Shown: positions 35,601 to 43,969 of the stretch, in pieces | Position numbering within the stretch: position 1 is the first letter of the stretch | Layout of the letters: each line of letters starts with the position of its first letter | Source: Tistrella mobilis | Lineage (GTDB): Bacteria; Pseudomonadota; Alphaproteobacteria; Tistrellales; Tistrellaceae | Length of the DNA: 64,000 nucleotides | NCBI RefSeq assembly: GCF_039634785.1 | Contig: NZ_JBBIAB010000002.1 | Coordinates: forward strand, 372,001-436,000 | Reading direction: 5' to 3' | Position numbers and translations under genes: made by a program | Notes under the pieces: model-generated | Told to the model about the DNA's origin: nothing | The model's input: only the letters and a program-made list of their open reading frames with translations | Databases searched by the model: none

Positions 35601-37223
35601 GACGGCCAGGCCGCCCTGGAAACTCCAGCTGCCGTCGCCCGGATAATAGGCCCCGGCGGAAAGGATGGTGGCCTGTTCTCCGTTGACGTTGACGCCGATC
35701 ATGCCCGAGAGGCCGCCCCAGATCCGCGCCTGTGACACCGTCACTTCGAAGGTCACGTTGTCCAGCGTGAAAGTGACGTTGCCGATCGGGATCTCCCAGG
35801 TGCCATGGGCGGTGAGGGTGGCGCCATAGGTCTGGGTCGGCAGGGTGGCACTCATCGTAATCCGGTCGACGATCAGCGAGGCGTCGACGTCGGGTTGGGT
35901 GCCTGGAAAGAATACCGACATGGCGGAGGCAAGGTCGATTTCGATGGCACCACGGGTCGCGGCATTGACCGACAGGTTCGGCAGGCTGGCGACCACGTCC
36001 AGATAGACCGGCTCGCCGTTGCTGCCGGTCACCTCATCGCCCGGCGGCACATTGCCGTCACCGGTCTTGGAGCCGAACCGCATGGTTCCGAACAGGCTCG
36101 CTGTCCAGTTGGGACGGGCGCCGTCCCACATCACCAGCCAGCTTGCGCCGAGCTGATCGATGCGCATGAAAGGAATCGGCACGTCCCAGGCCGTGGTTGA
36201 GACCAGCGTGGCGCCGGTGAAGGAAATGCCCGTCGGCATCGGGAAGGTGCCGCCGGTGTTGGGGATTCCGAACCGGAGCTGGGAGAGGCCGAAAGCATCG
36301 AGGGCCGCCACCCCAGGCGGCAGCGAGAAGGTGTCGGGAGAGGTGCCCGGGAACAGCTGCAGCAGCGCGATGATACCGTCCGACAGCGTCAGCGGCGGAT
36401 CGATGTTGCCGTCAATGTCCCAGAGGGATTCCGCCTGAAGCAATGGTACGGTCACGGCCACATCATGACGGGTACCGGTATTGACCTGCAGGACGAGGCG
36501 CAGCAGGACCGCCGAGATGAGCGCCTGTGGCTCTTCAAGGCTGTAAATGTCGACATAGTTGGTCGTCAGCACCAGATCGAGCGATTCGACGTTCATCTTC
36601 GACCAGGCGGTGTCGGCATCAGGCGCGCTCGCCAGAAGGTCGACCTTGTCGGCGATGGCGGCCTCGGCCCGCGGGTCGAACACGCCCGACAGCGCAAGCC
36701 GTGTGCTGCCGAGAAGCTGGGCGTAGGGGGCGAGCGGCGTGTCGGTCAGGACGAGCGTGCCCGAGAGGCCGGGACGGGGCGCTGCGGCCGTCCCGTCGTC
36801 GACCGCCATCGCCATGACCGTCGCCTGCTGCGGTCCAAGGCCCGCCAGCACCGAAGTGCCGAGCATAACGGTGCCGTTCGACCCCGGCACGGGCACGCGG
36901 GATGACGGCAGATCGGGGATCAGTGTCGTCAGATCGACGAAGCCGTCGGTGGTTCTCGCTTCAAGAGACAGGTCCAGCTGGTCACGGCCCGCATCATCGA
37001 CGGTGCCGGTGAGTATGAGTGTCCAGCCGGTACCATCGGCCCAGCTGGACGTGCCTGTCAGCCGCGCCGTCGACGGCAGGCGCTCTGCCCGCCCGCCCGT
37101 AACCGGCAGGACATCGACCCCCAGAACCGCCACCAGCTTACCCATCAACGGCAGGATCGCCGCATCTAGCCTGCCCTGAGCCGCAGCACGCACGAAGGCG
37201 TCATAGAGGGTGGCGACGGACAT
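29661..37223 (-). CDS. 2520-aa giant protein: beta-rich barrel-like region plus LysM-like unit
   Basis: No signal peptide. Residues about 1-870 alternate polar and hydrophobic residues as in extended beta structures. Residues about 870-1230 hold long amphipathic strands (KVYGKVDFKVIGVDVSFEAY, SVSFGLQYGPFLGKGGIYFG) that look like a beta-barrel or beta-groove. A basic linker (about 1230-1290) leads to a mixed region. A LysM-like unit at about 1560-1600 (YVVHLGDTVAQLAATYGYD, ILALNPGI) is followed by weaker ones. The C-terminal 700 residues are again beta-rich. The barrel-like part may be DUF6603-like; that name is from memory and unverified. It lies 76 nt after the MBL-fold gene and overlaps the next gene by 4 nt. 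Function unknown. Confidence 0.78.
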   Translation of the reverse strand: MSVATLYDAFVRAAAQGRLDAAILPLMGKLVAVLGVDVLPVTGGRAERLPSTARLTGTSSWADGTGWTLILTGTVDDAGRDQLDLSLEARTTDGFVDLTTLIPDLPSSRVPVPGSNGTVMLGTSVLAGLGPQQATVMAMAVDDGTAAAPRPGLSGTLVLTDTPLAPYAQLLGSTRLALSGVFDPRAEAAIADKVDLLASAPDADTAWSKMNVESLDLVLTTNYVDIYSLEEPQALISAVLLRLVLQVNTGTRHDVAVTVPLLQAESLWDIDGNIDPPLTLSDGIIALLQLFPGTSPDTFSLPPGVAALDAFGLSQLRFGIPNTGGTFPMPTGISFTGATLVSTTAWDVPIPFMRIDQLGASWLVMWDGARPNWTASLFGTMRFGSKTGDGNVPPGDEVTGSNGEPVYLDVVASLPNLSVNAATRGAIEIDLASAMSVFFPGTQPDVDASLIVDRITMSATLPTQTYGATLTAHGTWEIPIGNVTFTLDNVTFEVTVSQARIWGGLSGMIGVNVNGEQATILSAGAYYPGDGSWSFQGGLAVGELNLGEFVYAFLGETPPDWLPDLLLTRLWAAYSTGTGNPYSVSAAVALRWDPEVLGLKLSLIAEADIRRRPKAGTGMAAISDRIRLDGLSRARPQLHAVVLRDAAAGDAPEMIYEGTVKGAFEINNLIVTLGFSFLAQELTWLFRLDLDRFSLEARTSWTGEGAKRHQVLTVEMKGVTLGAMVESFAALANPNANYRLSAPWTFLNDINLGSFTLIIDPTEQSVTLNYAINLTLGFITIKTVGIRYDRKTGEPQVNIEITGNFLGKDYGREPGMSPLAWDALNDSPPAVPGKGNSLVDLRYMGFGQHVTLEGLTRPDSLADVIRLMRAQLRPVDDPNRNPLDQPSGNQLHFQESSQWLIGLDVTLMGTATVKLVMNDPILYGVLIALQGPEAGTLSGFSFELLYKKVTDDIGVFHARLQVPDMFRQLDFGAVAITLGIITVDVFTNGNFKVDLGFPHKRDFSVSFGLQYGPFLGKGGIYFGLLNGATSTRVPAITNGTFSPVLELGLGLAVGVGREFNKGPLKAGLYLQVEVVFEGVLAWFHPDDAAASKAMYYWAQGTAALVGKVYGKVDFKVIGVDVSFEAYASATLTLAAYRPTVIAMSVGVRVHASIKIVFVKFSFSFSTSLDVSFTIGSASTTPWILSADQSGRSLDQRNSAALGGAALGRYAAIGVVPLANASRGAGQRLRRRPGDMARMTRMLTRARLRSDAAHGLTHPIARQMAVLAEAATAIADPCAEGVYRLNFSPDAKVFAETQTLDLRMVPGFTIADMAVAWPGGSTPPAADPARRMVMMLAIDGPVAVDAETLEARRTAAFTATARADDQAETPFALLAEAMFRWAVSALGLDPVTATLTAGDLAELAAQMDCPQTFAEGFGFDNLSGFLGGNVDFHLSGPPSGDDPDPLPGVAFPIPPVLGWTSPDLPPPENDRNFALYQPVDDAYADRIAAYFRQLSPQPAGDGGQPSAGIQPDEPLASVVFREYMLLVAKYMVQAAQGLFTRFPVEIDADTTLAALAGSFPTVQMPYVVHLGDTVAQLAATYGYDTDEILALNPGITEELAAAAPGTVLSVTLGVTPAAIAAANPERLLTPGKTAQVAALETQIRTGDTPDRLCARLGASVDAWLQTAAALDVPAITRAGAPVNLPQGAGVALQGLTITQAAALYYVRLNAGTPAVTLLPETGWYAEAITSLNGDSIGADGSLPAVVKLPSAFDVLTDPVDWTRLAGDTLPLLAAATMLWQNPEVDPAFAAWAAAVAELNPGYAGGPVILPAATTALLPDESLRALAARLLMVADATTIPATPSANFRTVVATTDLLAPLAPVVVTDCRLTTIDNQTLRAFATSYDLAIETTGMVVADVPGVFAVDAALPLIVPDLAAIGLDRLMPALTGDAPVRDVAGQVSRFMLHGQRLPAPQGDDSRLSGLYDLIGQQVTGPAPDTTQPPETVRLTLTVTETVEVPWLTLVATETAPPTEGLAAFTARNTDLAARNPAAAAGRIRPGMILEVDDTTQLVIQVTEKMLEDGYPADTLTPVLSAPPAPLQLWEDVPVRHGLSQMVIWQTPNQINLPALGEGAETASIGMPSFWPFGSDLAAIAAAADGGPWQLYRTDPEKGPDSPALPVHRSIWASLIDIGISRIPGRPNTASVTGADTAGRQLLLELWRYLETHPDDNAVLYFGFRLSPAAGLPGGLTTTGIDRSASYIVRTNLSTETRSGNLSANRLALADGDLPPSSPYFAPVGDAEMFLKLVWEASVVGGGGYWLELTDGDGNGYGDEIWSQEGTATVTVIALLASQSTANPDRQLHSFNTAALVADPVDPAATALFVAAPDDRDQIRQATVAQGNVGFTMGLVNPPDAGDDPDLRARRLYNLAGYQLPETEVFAASNAGSPVGPRVDGSAAAVDRMRMTPRMTADAVDENDQTLSQVIPIHRYAKTPTVPAIPGLPPQAGDPYAGISASGRTAPPVATVVLGFHDVYGNATAEGDA

Positions 37224-37299
37224 GATGCGGATCTCCTGGCATCAGCGGGACGATATGGATCAGCGAAGGCAGGGAACTCAGGAAGGCGAGGCGGGCAGT

Positions 37300-38688
37300 T
37301 CAGACGGCGATGCGCGGTCTGACCCGGCGCGGTGGCGGGATCGGACGGGCGGATCCGACCGATGATGCCGCGCGGCCTCTGTCGAGGATCTGGCGGGATC
37401 GGACGAGATGGCCGCGCTTAATGCCCGGCAGGACGTCGCCGACGCGCAGCGGGCCGGGTGCTGCGGTGACGGCAGAAATACTGTCACCACCACCACCACC
37501 ACCGCCGCCGCTGCCGTCTTCCTCCAGGATCATCGTGGTCGAATCAGTCTGCGGAACACCGATGATCTGTCGGGCGCCGCCTTCGAAGAACCGGGCATCG
37601 GTGCCGAAATGGCCCTGGTCATTGATCCAGAACAGCCAGTCGGCCGATTGCAGCGGCTTGTCGGGGTCGAGATCGAGAACCGTAGTGTAGACGTTCCGGT
37701 CGACCTCTGGGAGCAGGGTCCAGCGCGCCGTATCGGCCTCATAGGCAACGACCCCATGCGGGTCAGGGTATTCGTGAGAGCCTGTATGTTTAGACAGAGC
37801 GACCAGGATGGACAGATAGGGATGCTTGTGATGACTGTAATATCCGGCGCTGGCAAATATAGAATATGGTAATGTCAGTTCGACGAAGGTATTCAACTCG
37901 GCAAGGTCGCTCTTATCACCGATATTTTTGCGCGTCATGGTGTCGAGGGAACCATGATGTGGCGCCGACATCATGTAGATATTGGGCAGCGGTGACTGCG
38001 TCCACGCCTGCAGAAGAGTATTGGCAAAGTCCAACGTCTCGTAGGTGGCATCGCCCGGGAGGATGAAAGCCGTCTGGCCATACTGAACGACCGCCACGGC
38101 CGAACTGCCGTTCTTGATCAGCGCCTGGGATTTCGTGGCGCTCGGCACATTGGACACGATGGTCCGGATCGAGACCGGGCCGAGTGCCATGGTCTCCGTG
38201 ACGTCACCATTCGCATCGCCATAGTCGCTGGCATTGGTGAGGTAGGAAACGGGGCCGTCGCCTTCGGGCAGAAATTTCGCGAGACGGCCGATGGTCGCCC
38301 TGGCCTGCGGGCCCCAATTCGTGCCGCCGAGCTGGATGCGACCGACCTCTAGTGGAATGTTGCGCGTCGCGACCTGATCCAGGAACTCCTTGGTCAGCGT
38401 CCAGTGGTCTGTGTCCTGATGGCTGAACAGCACCAGATCCAGCTTCGGAGGCTTGCCTTGGGCCATTTGCAGCTCAAGCGCCTCGATCAGCGTTCTGACC
38501 GGCGGGGTAATGCCCAGAACTTCCTTCGACTGGCTGAGACCGCCACCTGAATTACCGAAGTCGAACAGCGCCATCATCTCGGCCGCATCCTTGTCGGGCC
38601 GTGCATAGCGGTCAGTATAGAGCCTGAGCAGATGCGCCATGCCCTGGCCGCACCACATGCCGTCCATATAGGCGAGTTCGATGGTCAT
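37300..38688 (-). CDS. ComEC-type metallo-beta-lactamase-fold protein, copy B
   Basis: 462 aa. The metal motif is SHQDTDH (His90, Asp92, Asp94, His95), the HxDxDH form of ComEC/Rec2-type MBL domains, followed by PGDATYET (Asp213) and SAPHHGS (His244/His245); a further H-rich SHHKHP lies near residue 285. These domains usually hydrolyse phosphodiesters. There are no membrane helices, so it is a stand-alone hydrolase rather than ComEC. The tail (from about 395) is an acidic stretch, eight glycines encoded by a GGT repeat, then a basic Arg/Pro-rich end. It overlaps copy A by 4 nt (ATGA). Base composition is lower in GC than the giant genes around it. Confidence 0.82.
   Translation of the reverse strand: MTIELAYMDGMWCGQGMAHLLRLYTDRYARPDKDAAEMMALFDFGNSGGGLSQSKEVLGITPPVRTLIEALELQMAQGKPPKLDLVLFSHQDTDHWTLTKEFLDQVATRNIPLEVGRIQLGGTNWGPQARATIGRLAKFLPEGDGPVSYLTNASDYGDANGDVTETMALGPVSIRTIVSNVPSATKSQALIKNGSSAVAVVQYGQTAFILPGDATYETLDFANTLLQAWTQSPLPNIYMMSAPHHGSLDTMTRKNIGDKSDLAELNTFVELTLPYSIFASAGYYSHHKHPYLSILVALSKHTGSHEYPDPHGVVAYEADTARWTLLPEVDRNVYTTVLDLDPDKPLQSADWLFWINDQGHFGTDARFFEGGARQIIGVPQTDSTTMILEEDGSGGGGGGGGDSISAVTAAPGPLRVGDVLPGIKRGHLVRSRQILDRGRAASSVGSARPIPPPRRVRPRIAV
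37485..37503 (-). repeat. GGT/CAC trinucleotide run coding a poly-glycine linker
   Basis: Six consecutive CAC triplets on the plus strand, plus flanking near-repeats, encode a Gly8 run in the C-terminal linker of the MBL-fold protein. It is in frame and likely variable in length. Confidence 0.85.
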
Positions 38689-40079
38689 GCGGCGCCCTCG
38701 TCTTTGGTCCGGTCTGGCGTGGGGCGGATCAGGACGCTGGCGCGTCTGACCGGGGCCGTCATGCCATTGCGACTTTCCGGAGAAGACCGGAAGCGGAGCG
38801 GTGCAGATGGCAGGGGCGTGATGGCGGTCATGGCCTCCGTCATGTCGCCATCCTTGTCGTCGTCCTCGCTGATCTCCATCTCCAGCCCGAATACGTCGGG
38901 GGAGGTATCGGGGACATTGATCAGTGCCTTACAGGCGCCGTAAAAGGTTTCGACATTGGTCACCATCGGATCATCGGGGGTGAGCGTGTAGAACCAGTTT
39001 GCGACCGGCACCGGCGTGTCGAGACCCAGTACGGTGGTGTAGAGGTTGGCCATTACTTCCTTCTGCACACGAAATTCCTTGGCCACGAGGTCGTAATAGA
39101 CCACGGGGTGGAGAAGGAACGCTCCCGACCCGGCATATTTGATCAGCTTTTTCAGAACGATCGCGTGCGGGTGGCTGTGGCTGTTGGCGATGCCGGCGCT
39201 GGTGATGACGCTGTTCGGCTGCGTGAGTTCGGTGAAGCGGATCAACTCGCTCAGATCGGCGTCGTTGTCGGTCGTGCTGCTCTTGGTCATTGTGGCCAGC
39301 GCCCCGTGATGAGGGGCGGACATGAGCGAAACCGGCTGAACCGGACTGTTCTTCCAGGCGCTGAGATAGATGTTGATCTGGTTCAGGGTCTCGTAGGTTG
39401 CATCCCCGGGCAGGATGATCCGCTCGCCGGCATAGTCGATCACCATGACCGCCGACGTCGCGTTCTTGCGCTCGCTCGACTTGGCCTTGGAGGTGGTGGG
39501 CGAATTGGCGATGAGCGTTCGGATCACGATGTCGCCCATCGCATCTGTCTGGGTCGGCGGTTTACTCGGATTGCTATAGTCCGAAACCAGCGTGTCCCAG
39601 TAGGTCAGATCCTTTTTCGGATTTGCGGTATACGTCCCGAGTTCGACCAGTGTATTGCGTGCGGTCTGACCCCAGTCGCTGCCGGCATAGATGATCTTTC
39701 CGACCGTCATCGGAATTTTGCGCAGTTTGACGGCGTCCATCAGGTAGCGAAGCAGCTTCCAGTGATCTTCGTCCTGGTGACTGATCACCACCAGGTCGAT
39801 GTGTGGTGGCTTGCCGGCCTGTTCCTGGCTTTCCAGGACCTCGCAGACCCTCTCGACCGCCGGTGCCGCAAGCTTCGGCACCAGGGTTTTCGTGACAAAT
39901 CTGACGGTGGTCCCGAAGTCGAACAGGGCGACCACATCGGGGATATAGTCGTCCTCGTATTCATTGGCCGTCAGCATATTGGCCATGCCCTGATCGCACC
40001 ACAGGCACGACATCATCACCCGCGCGGCGTTCTCGATCCGGAGCAGATGGGCAAGAGTGATGTCCGGCGTGTCGGTCAT
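38685..40079 (-). CDS. ComEC-type metallo-beta-lactamase-fold protein, copy A
   Basis: 464 aa, clear paralogue of the next gene over its whole length. Metal motif SHQDEDHW (His101, Asp103, Asp105, His106), then LPGDATYET and SAPHHGALATM, and a late His cluster ANSHSHP. N-terminal CLWCDQGMANML aligns with MWCGQGMAHLL of copy B, so a conserved Trp-Cys-x-Gln-Gly-Met-Ala motif precedes the MBL core; this is unusual and may help find relatives. An acidic tail (EISEDDDKDGDM) precedes a basic end. Both flanking joints are 4-nt ATGA overlaps. Keeping two copies side by side suggests a heterodimer or two different substrates (inference). Confidence 0.82.
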   Translation of the reverse strand: MTDTPDITLAHLLRIENAARVMMSCLWCDQGMANMLTANEYEDDYIPDVVALFDFGTTVRFVTKTLVPKLAAPAVERVCEVLESQEQAGKPPHIDLVVISHQDEDHWKLLRYLMDAVKLRKIPMTVGKIIYAGSDWGQTARNTLVELGTYTANPKKDLTYWDTLVSDYSNPSKPPTQTDAMGDIVIRTLIANSPTTSKAKSSERKNATSAVMVIDYAGERIILPGDATYETLNQINIYLSAWKNSPVQPVSLMSAPHHGALATMTKSSTTDNDADLSELIRFTELTQPNSVITSAGIANSHSHPHAIVLKKLIKYAGSGAFLLHPVVYYDLVAKEFRVQKEVMANLYTTVLGLDTPVPVANWFYTLTPDDPMVTNVETFYGACKALINVPDTSPDVFGLEMEISEDDDKDGDMTEAMTAITPLPSAPLRFRSSPESRNGMTAPVRRASVLIRPTPDRTKDEGAA

Positions 40080-43000
40080 GCGCTCTCTCCGCCATCCGTC
40101 CGAAGTCTGGCGCCGCGCGCCGCGCGTATGGTCGCCCCGGTCCTGTGTGCCGGAGGCGCCTTCCGGCCTGGGCCGGCGAGACGGCCTTCGGTGGCAGCCG
40201 ACTTGTTCGCGGGCACCTCCTTGCCGTCGTCATAAGCGGCATACCAGCCGAGCTTGGTGTTCGAGGTCTGGTCGGGATTGCCGAAGACGGTGATGTCGTT
40301 CTTGCCGGGCGGGAAGGACAGGCCCAGCACATGCAGCCCGAAATCCCTGAGCCGCATGAGATATTGCCGGCCGTGCTGCTCGTCTTCATAGGTGGTGAAC
40401 TGGATGGTCCGGAAGCCGATATCCAGGATGCCCTGCAGCGGCAGGCTGACCCCCAGCATGTTCTCGATGCCGGGCAGGGCCACGCCGAAATAGATGCCGG
40501 GATTGCCCTTGTCGCCACCGCCGGCACTCCAGGCGGCCAGCAGGCGCACGGTGATGCCCACCGACCCGGCCAGCGCGCCCAGCGTGCCGAGGTCGACCTC
40601 GTAGACCAGCCCGTACCAGGGCTGGGTCAGTTTCGCCTGCTGAAGGGGGGCCGAGATCGATACGAAGCCGGCGGCTTCCGGGGTGCGGGTTGACACCTGG
40701 CCGGTGACCGCGGGATCCGGGGTGCCCATCAACCCGGCCAGCCTCAGCGGGAAGCGGGCGAAGAGCGAATTCGGCCGTGCCCTGCTGTTCGCCGCATTCA
40801 GGGTCAGGTCGGCATCCTGGACCGTGAAGGTGACTTTCGTCGGGTCGGACAGCGAGAAGCTCATGGTGACGGCATAGTTCGAATAGGCGAGGCCGGCCGC
40901 CGATGCGGCATCGCTCGTGTCTGTCTCGGCCGGCAGGTCGATCCCGCCGTCCACAATCGTTCCGGCCGCGGTCAGTGGCGGCCCCCAGCAGAAGGGGTCG
41001 AACTTCTCAGGCTCGGCAAAACGCAGGCGACCGGCCATCTGGAAGGCGGCGGTGACGGTGGTGTTGCCGGTTTCGGGGTCGGCGGCGCGGGCCGTGACCA
41101 TGCGCGTCTGATCGACCGCCATTTCCGACAGCTGGCCCAGCTGCAGCTGGAACGCTCCCGCCTCGCGCATTGCAAAGACATAGGTGTCGCGCCGGTCGCC
41201 GCCGTCGGCGGCTTCCGACTGATAGACGCCGTCCAGGATCAGATTGTTGCCGTGGTCGGTGGGGAAGAGCCGGGTCTGGGCGCCGAACACCCGGTTCACC
41301 ATCAGCTGCGCCGAGCTGGTGAAACTCGCCAGCCGGCCGTTCTCGAAGCCGACGGTCAGCTGCTGGACCTTGAAGGCGAAGGCGATGTCGCTGGAGAAAT
41401 ACTGGTCGATCGGATCCTGATAGTCGATCAGGCCGAAGGTGGAGGTGGTGTCGAAGGTGAGCGTGCCGTTGTCCGAGGTGAACGAGGTGGCGGTCAGCCC
41501 CAGATGATGGGCGTAGAACCCGGCCGGGTCGATGCCGGCGGCCAGCGGTTGCAGCGGCTCCGGCAGGGTGTCGAGCGGCACCTCCACCGACAGCGCCAGC
41601 ACGCCCGCCCAGTCGGGATCGTCGATCACCTCGACGAAACGGTCATAGGGCGAGGCGGTGTTCTTCAGCCGGGCGGTGGCGACGCTTTCGCGGGCGGAGC
41701 GGATGATCGCCTGAATGTCGCTGCGCGCGGTTTCGGCCTTGCCGTCATCCGACGATGCCTCGGGCCAGTTCCAGGCGGCGGTGTCGGAAACCAGATCGGC
41801 CAGCGTGCGGCCACTGATGAATTTGAAGATCAGCCGGGCGTTTTTCGGCCCCTGGCGATCGGGGGCGGCCCAGTTGCGCGGGCTCATCCGGAACAGCCAG
41901 TCGCCGATCACCGGGGTCAGCAGCCCGGCGAAGCGCTGGAAGACCAGGGTTTCTTCGGCGGTGATCGTGCCCGATGTCGCCTGAGTCAGCATCTGGTCGA
42001 AGGCGGTTTCGGTGTCGTAGACCGGATAGCCGGCGCGCGAGACCGTGGCCGAGACCTGGTTCCACACGGTTTCCGACACGCCCTTGCCCGGCGGCAGGGC
42101 CTTGATCAGGTTCATCGACGCCTGGGTCAGCTGATAGGCGACCGAGCCCGACGCCATCACGGTGGCGGCCGAGCCCAGCACCATGAACAGGCGGTTGGAC
42201 AGCAGCGCCTGGCGGAAGGCGCCGTCGATGGCGGTGAAGCGCAGATCCGGCAGGCCGTCGCTGCTGCCCATATTGCCGATGCCGAGCCAGGCCCAGGGCT
42301 GATTGTCGCCGGCATAGCCGATGGCGATTCCGGGCGGGGAGACGGCCGGGGTCACCGTGCCGGCCTGGGTGGTTGTGGCATCCGCGGCCCTTGCCACATT
42401 CCATTGCGTGCCGGTGGCGAGCCCGATCCGCCGCCGGCGTTCGGGCGCGATGCCGCGCGCCTCGATGTCGCGCGCGAAGACCGCATCTTCCGCGGCAAGC
42501 CCGGCATAGCCGACCATGGGGAAGGCGGGGGCGGGATCGTCGGTCACCAGATCGGTGGCGGCCATTTCCAGATAGGACAGAAAGCCCGAATAGCCGCCGG
42601 CATAGAAGGGCGCATCCTCGGGTTGGGCGTAATAGCGCGGCGCGCTGCCGGCCGAAATCCAGCTCCAGGCGGTGGTGCCGAGATCGGTCAGGGCCGGCGG
42701 TGCCGGCGCGTCGTCCTGGGTGAGCACCGGCGCATCGTCGTCGGCGCGGGCGGGCGGGGCATAGGCGGCGCGGCCGGCGCGGAAGCTCAACACATTGCCG
42801 TCGGCCGTGTTGAGGCCGACATAATCGAGCCCGGTGGTGCCGCAGAGCACGCGCACCGCCGGGGCGGCCGCCGCGATCTCGGGCGCCACCTGTGCCGTCG
42901 CCAGCTGGCCGCCCTGGTCGAGCCCGAGCAGGGTGAAATCGCCATCGGGCGTGATGTAATACGAGACCGGCACATCGGCCGGGCTGTCGCCGACGGCCCC

Positions 43001-43969
43001 CGTGGTCATCGGCTGCACCGCCAGAACGAAACCCGGCTGGGTCTGGCTTGCCATCCGCACCGGCCTCAGCTGCACGCCATAGCCGAGCGCCGTGACATAG
43101 CCGCTGTCGAAAACCGGCGCATCGCCCGAGGCTGCGGCGCCGAAAGGGGCGAGGCCGAACCGGGTGCGGGTGGGATCGAGCGGCGCCAGCGGGTCGAAGG
43201 CGCAATAGAGCGCCACCGCCGCGCGCTGGCGCAGCGGCACCACCTGCAGGCTACGGATGCCGCCGGTCGCAACCGCGGGTTCGTCCAGCGCCATGAACGG
43301 GTCGATGTCGGGCGCGAAGAAGCGCAGGCTGGCGCCCATGGCGGTCAGCACCGGTACCTCGCCCTCGCCCGCCTCATCGGTAGCTGGGGCGGGCAGATCG
43401 AGCGTCCAGACCAGTGCGCCCGGCCGGGCCGGATTGTAGCTGACGCCCCAGAGGTTCTGACTGGCGGCAAGGCTGGCATCCCCCGCCAGCAGGGTGAACG
43501 CGCCGCCGTCATGGACCCGGAACAGCCAGCTCTGATCGCTGGAGGTCTGCTCCACCATCACCTGTCCGCCGGCCGACGCCAGCACCACGATGCCGCCGGC
43601 ATTGAAGGTCTGGCCGCCGGTTACGGTGGTGACGTCGCCGCTGCGGGCCATGTCGACGGCAGAGCCGGTCCAGCCGTTGACACCTTGCGCCACGCCCGCG
43701 AGCCACAGGAAGCGCGGGCCCCGGGCCGGCGGCAGCAGGGTGAGAAAGGCCTGAAGCGGGTCGGCGAACCCGGCCGGGTCGGCGGGCGCCTGGTCCAGCC
43801 AGAACCACAGCCCCCGGGCATCGGTCCAGCTGGTGGACAGCGTGATGGTGTCGCCGAAACCCGCGGCATCCGAGGCAAGGAACCCCGCCCGGTTGCCGCC
43901 ATCCGTCAGCCAGTAGAGCGGCGAGCCCTGAGCCGCACGGTTGAAGGCGGGCTCGGCCCCGCCGCTCAT
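40076..43969 (-). CDS. 1297-aa protein of unknown function in the giant-protein operon
   Basis: Joined by ATGA overlaps to both neighbours. The N-terminus (LYWLTDGGNRAGFLASDAAG) and first 500 residues look like beta-strand-rich repeats with Trp/Phe-rich turns. A helical section with basic pairs lies at about 560-800. The end (about 1140-1260) carries GLVYEVDLGTLGALAGSVGI, LPGIENMLGVSLPLQGILDI and FGLHVLGLSFPPGKNDI, strands similar in style to the barrel-like part of the 2520-aa protein. No signal peptide, membrane helix or catalytic signature. I do not recognise a family. Confidence 0.72.
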   Translation of the reverse strand: MSGGAEPAFNRAAQGSPLYWLTDGGNRAGFLASDAAGFGDTITLSTSWTDARGLWFWLDQAPADPAGFADPLQAFLTLLPPARGPRFLWLAGVAQGVNGWTGSAVDMARSGDVTTVTGGQTFNAGGIVVLASAGGQVMVEQTSSDQSWLFRVHDGGAFTLLAGDASLAASQNLWGVSYNPARPGALVWTLDLPAPATDEAGEGEVPVLTAMGASLRFFAPDIDPFMALDEPAVATGGIRSLQVVPLRQRAAVALYCAFDPLAPLDPTRTRFGLAPFGAAASGDAPVFDSGYVTALGYGVQLRPVRMASQTQPGFVLAVQPMTTGAVGDSPADVPVSYYITPDGDFTLLGLDQGGQLATAQVAPEIAAAAPAVRVLCGTTGLDYVGLNTADGNVLSFRAGRAAYAPPARADDDAPVLTQDDAPAPPALTDLGTTAWSWISAGSAPRYYAQPEDAPFYAGGYSGFLSYLEMAATDLVTDDPAPAFPMVGYAGLAAEDAVFARDIEARGIAPERRRRIGLATGTQWNVARAADATTTQAGTVTPAVSPPGIAIGYAGDNQPWAWLGIGNMGSSDGLPDLRFTAIDGAFRQALLSNRLFMVLGSAATVMASGSVAYQLTQASMNLIKALPPGKGVSETVWNQVSATVSRAGYPVYDTETAFDQMLTQATSGTITAEETLVFQRFAGLLTPVIGDWLFRMSPRNWAAPDRQGPKNARLIFKFISGRTLADLVSDTAAWNWPEASSDDGKAETARSDIQAIIRSARESVATARLKNTASPYDRFVEVIDDPDWAGVLALSVEVPLDTLPEPLQPLAAGIDPAGFYAHHLGLTATSFTSDNGTLTFDTTSTFGLIDYQDPIDQYFSSDIAFAFKVQQLTVGFENGRLASFTSSAQLMVNRVFGAQTRLFPTDHGNNLILDGVYQSEAADGGDRRDTYVFAMREAGAFQLQLGQLSEMAVDQTRMVTARAADPETGNTTVTAAFQMAGRLRFAEPEKFDPFCWGPPLTAAGTIVDGGIDLPAETDTSDAASAAGLAYSNYAVTMSFSLSDPTKVTFTVQDADLTLNAANSRARPNSLFARFPLRLAGLMGTPDPAVTGQVSTRTPEAAGFVSISAPLQQAKLTQPWYGLVYEVDLGTLGALAGSVGITVRLLAAWSAGGGDKGNPGIYFGVALPGIENMLGVSLPLQGILDIGFRTIQFTTYEDEQHGRQYLMRLRDFGLHVLGLSFPPGKNDITVFGNPDQTSNTKLGWYAAYDDGKEVPANKSAATEGRLAGPGRKAPPAHRTGATIRAARGARLRTDGGESA

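Noticed and set aside
37485-37503. CAC repeat as a possible microsatellite phase switch or CRISPR-like repeat
   Set aside because: It is a trinucleotide run in frame (poly-Gly), so slippage would not shift frame; there is no spacer structure.
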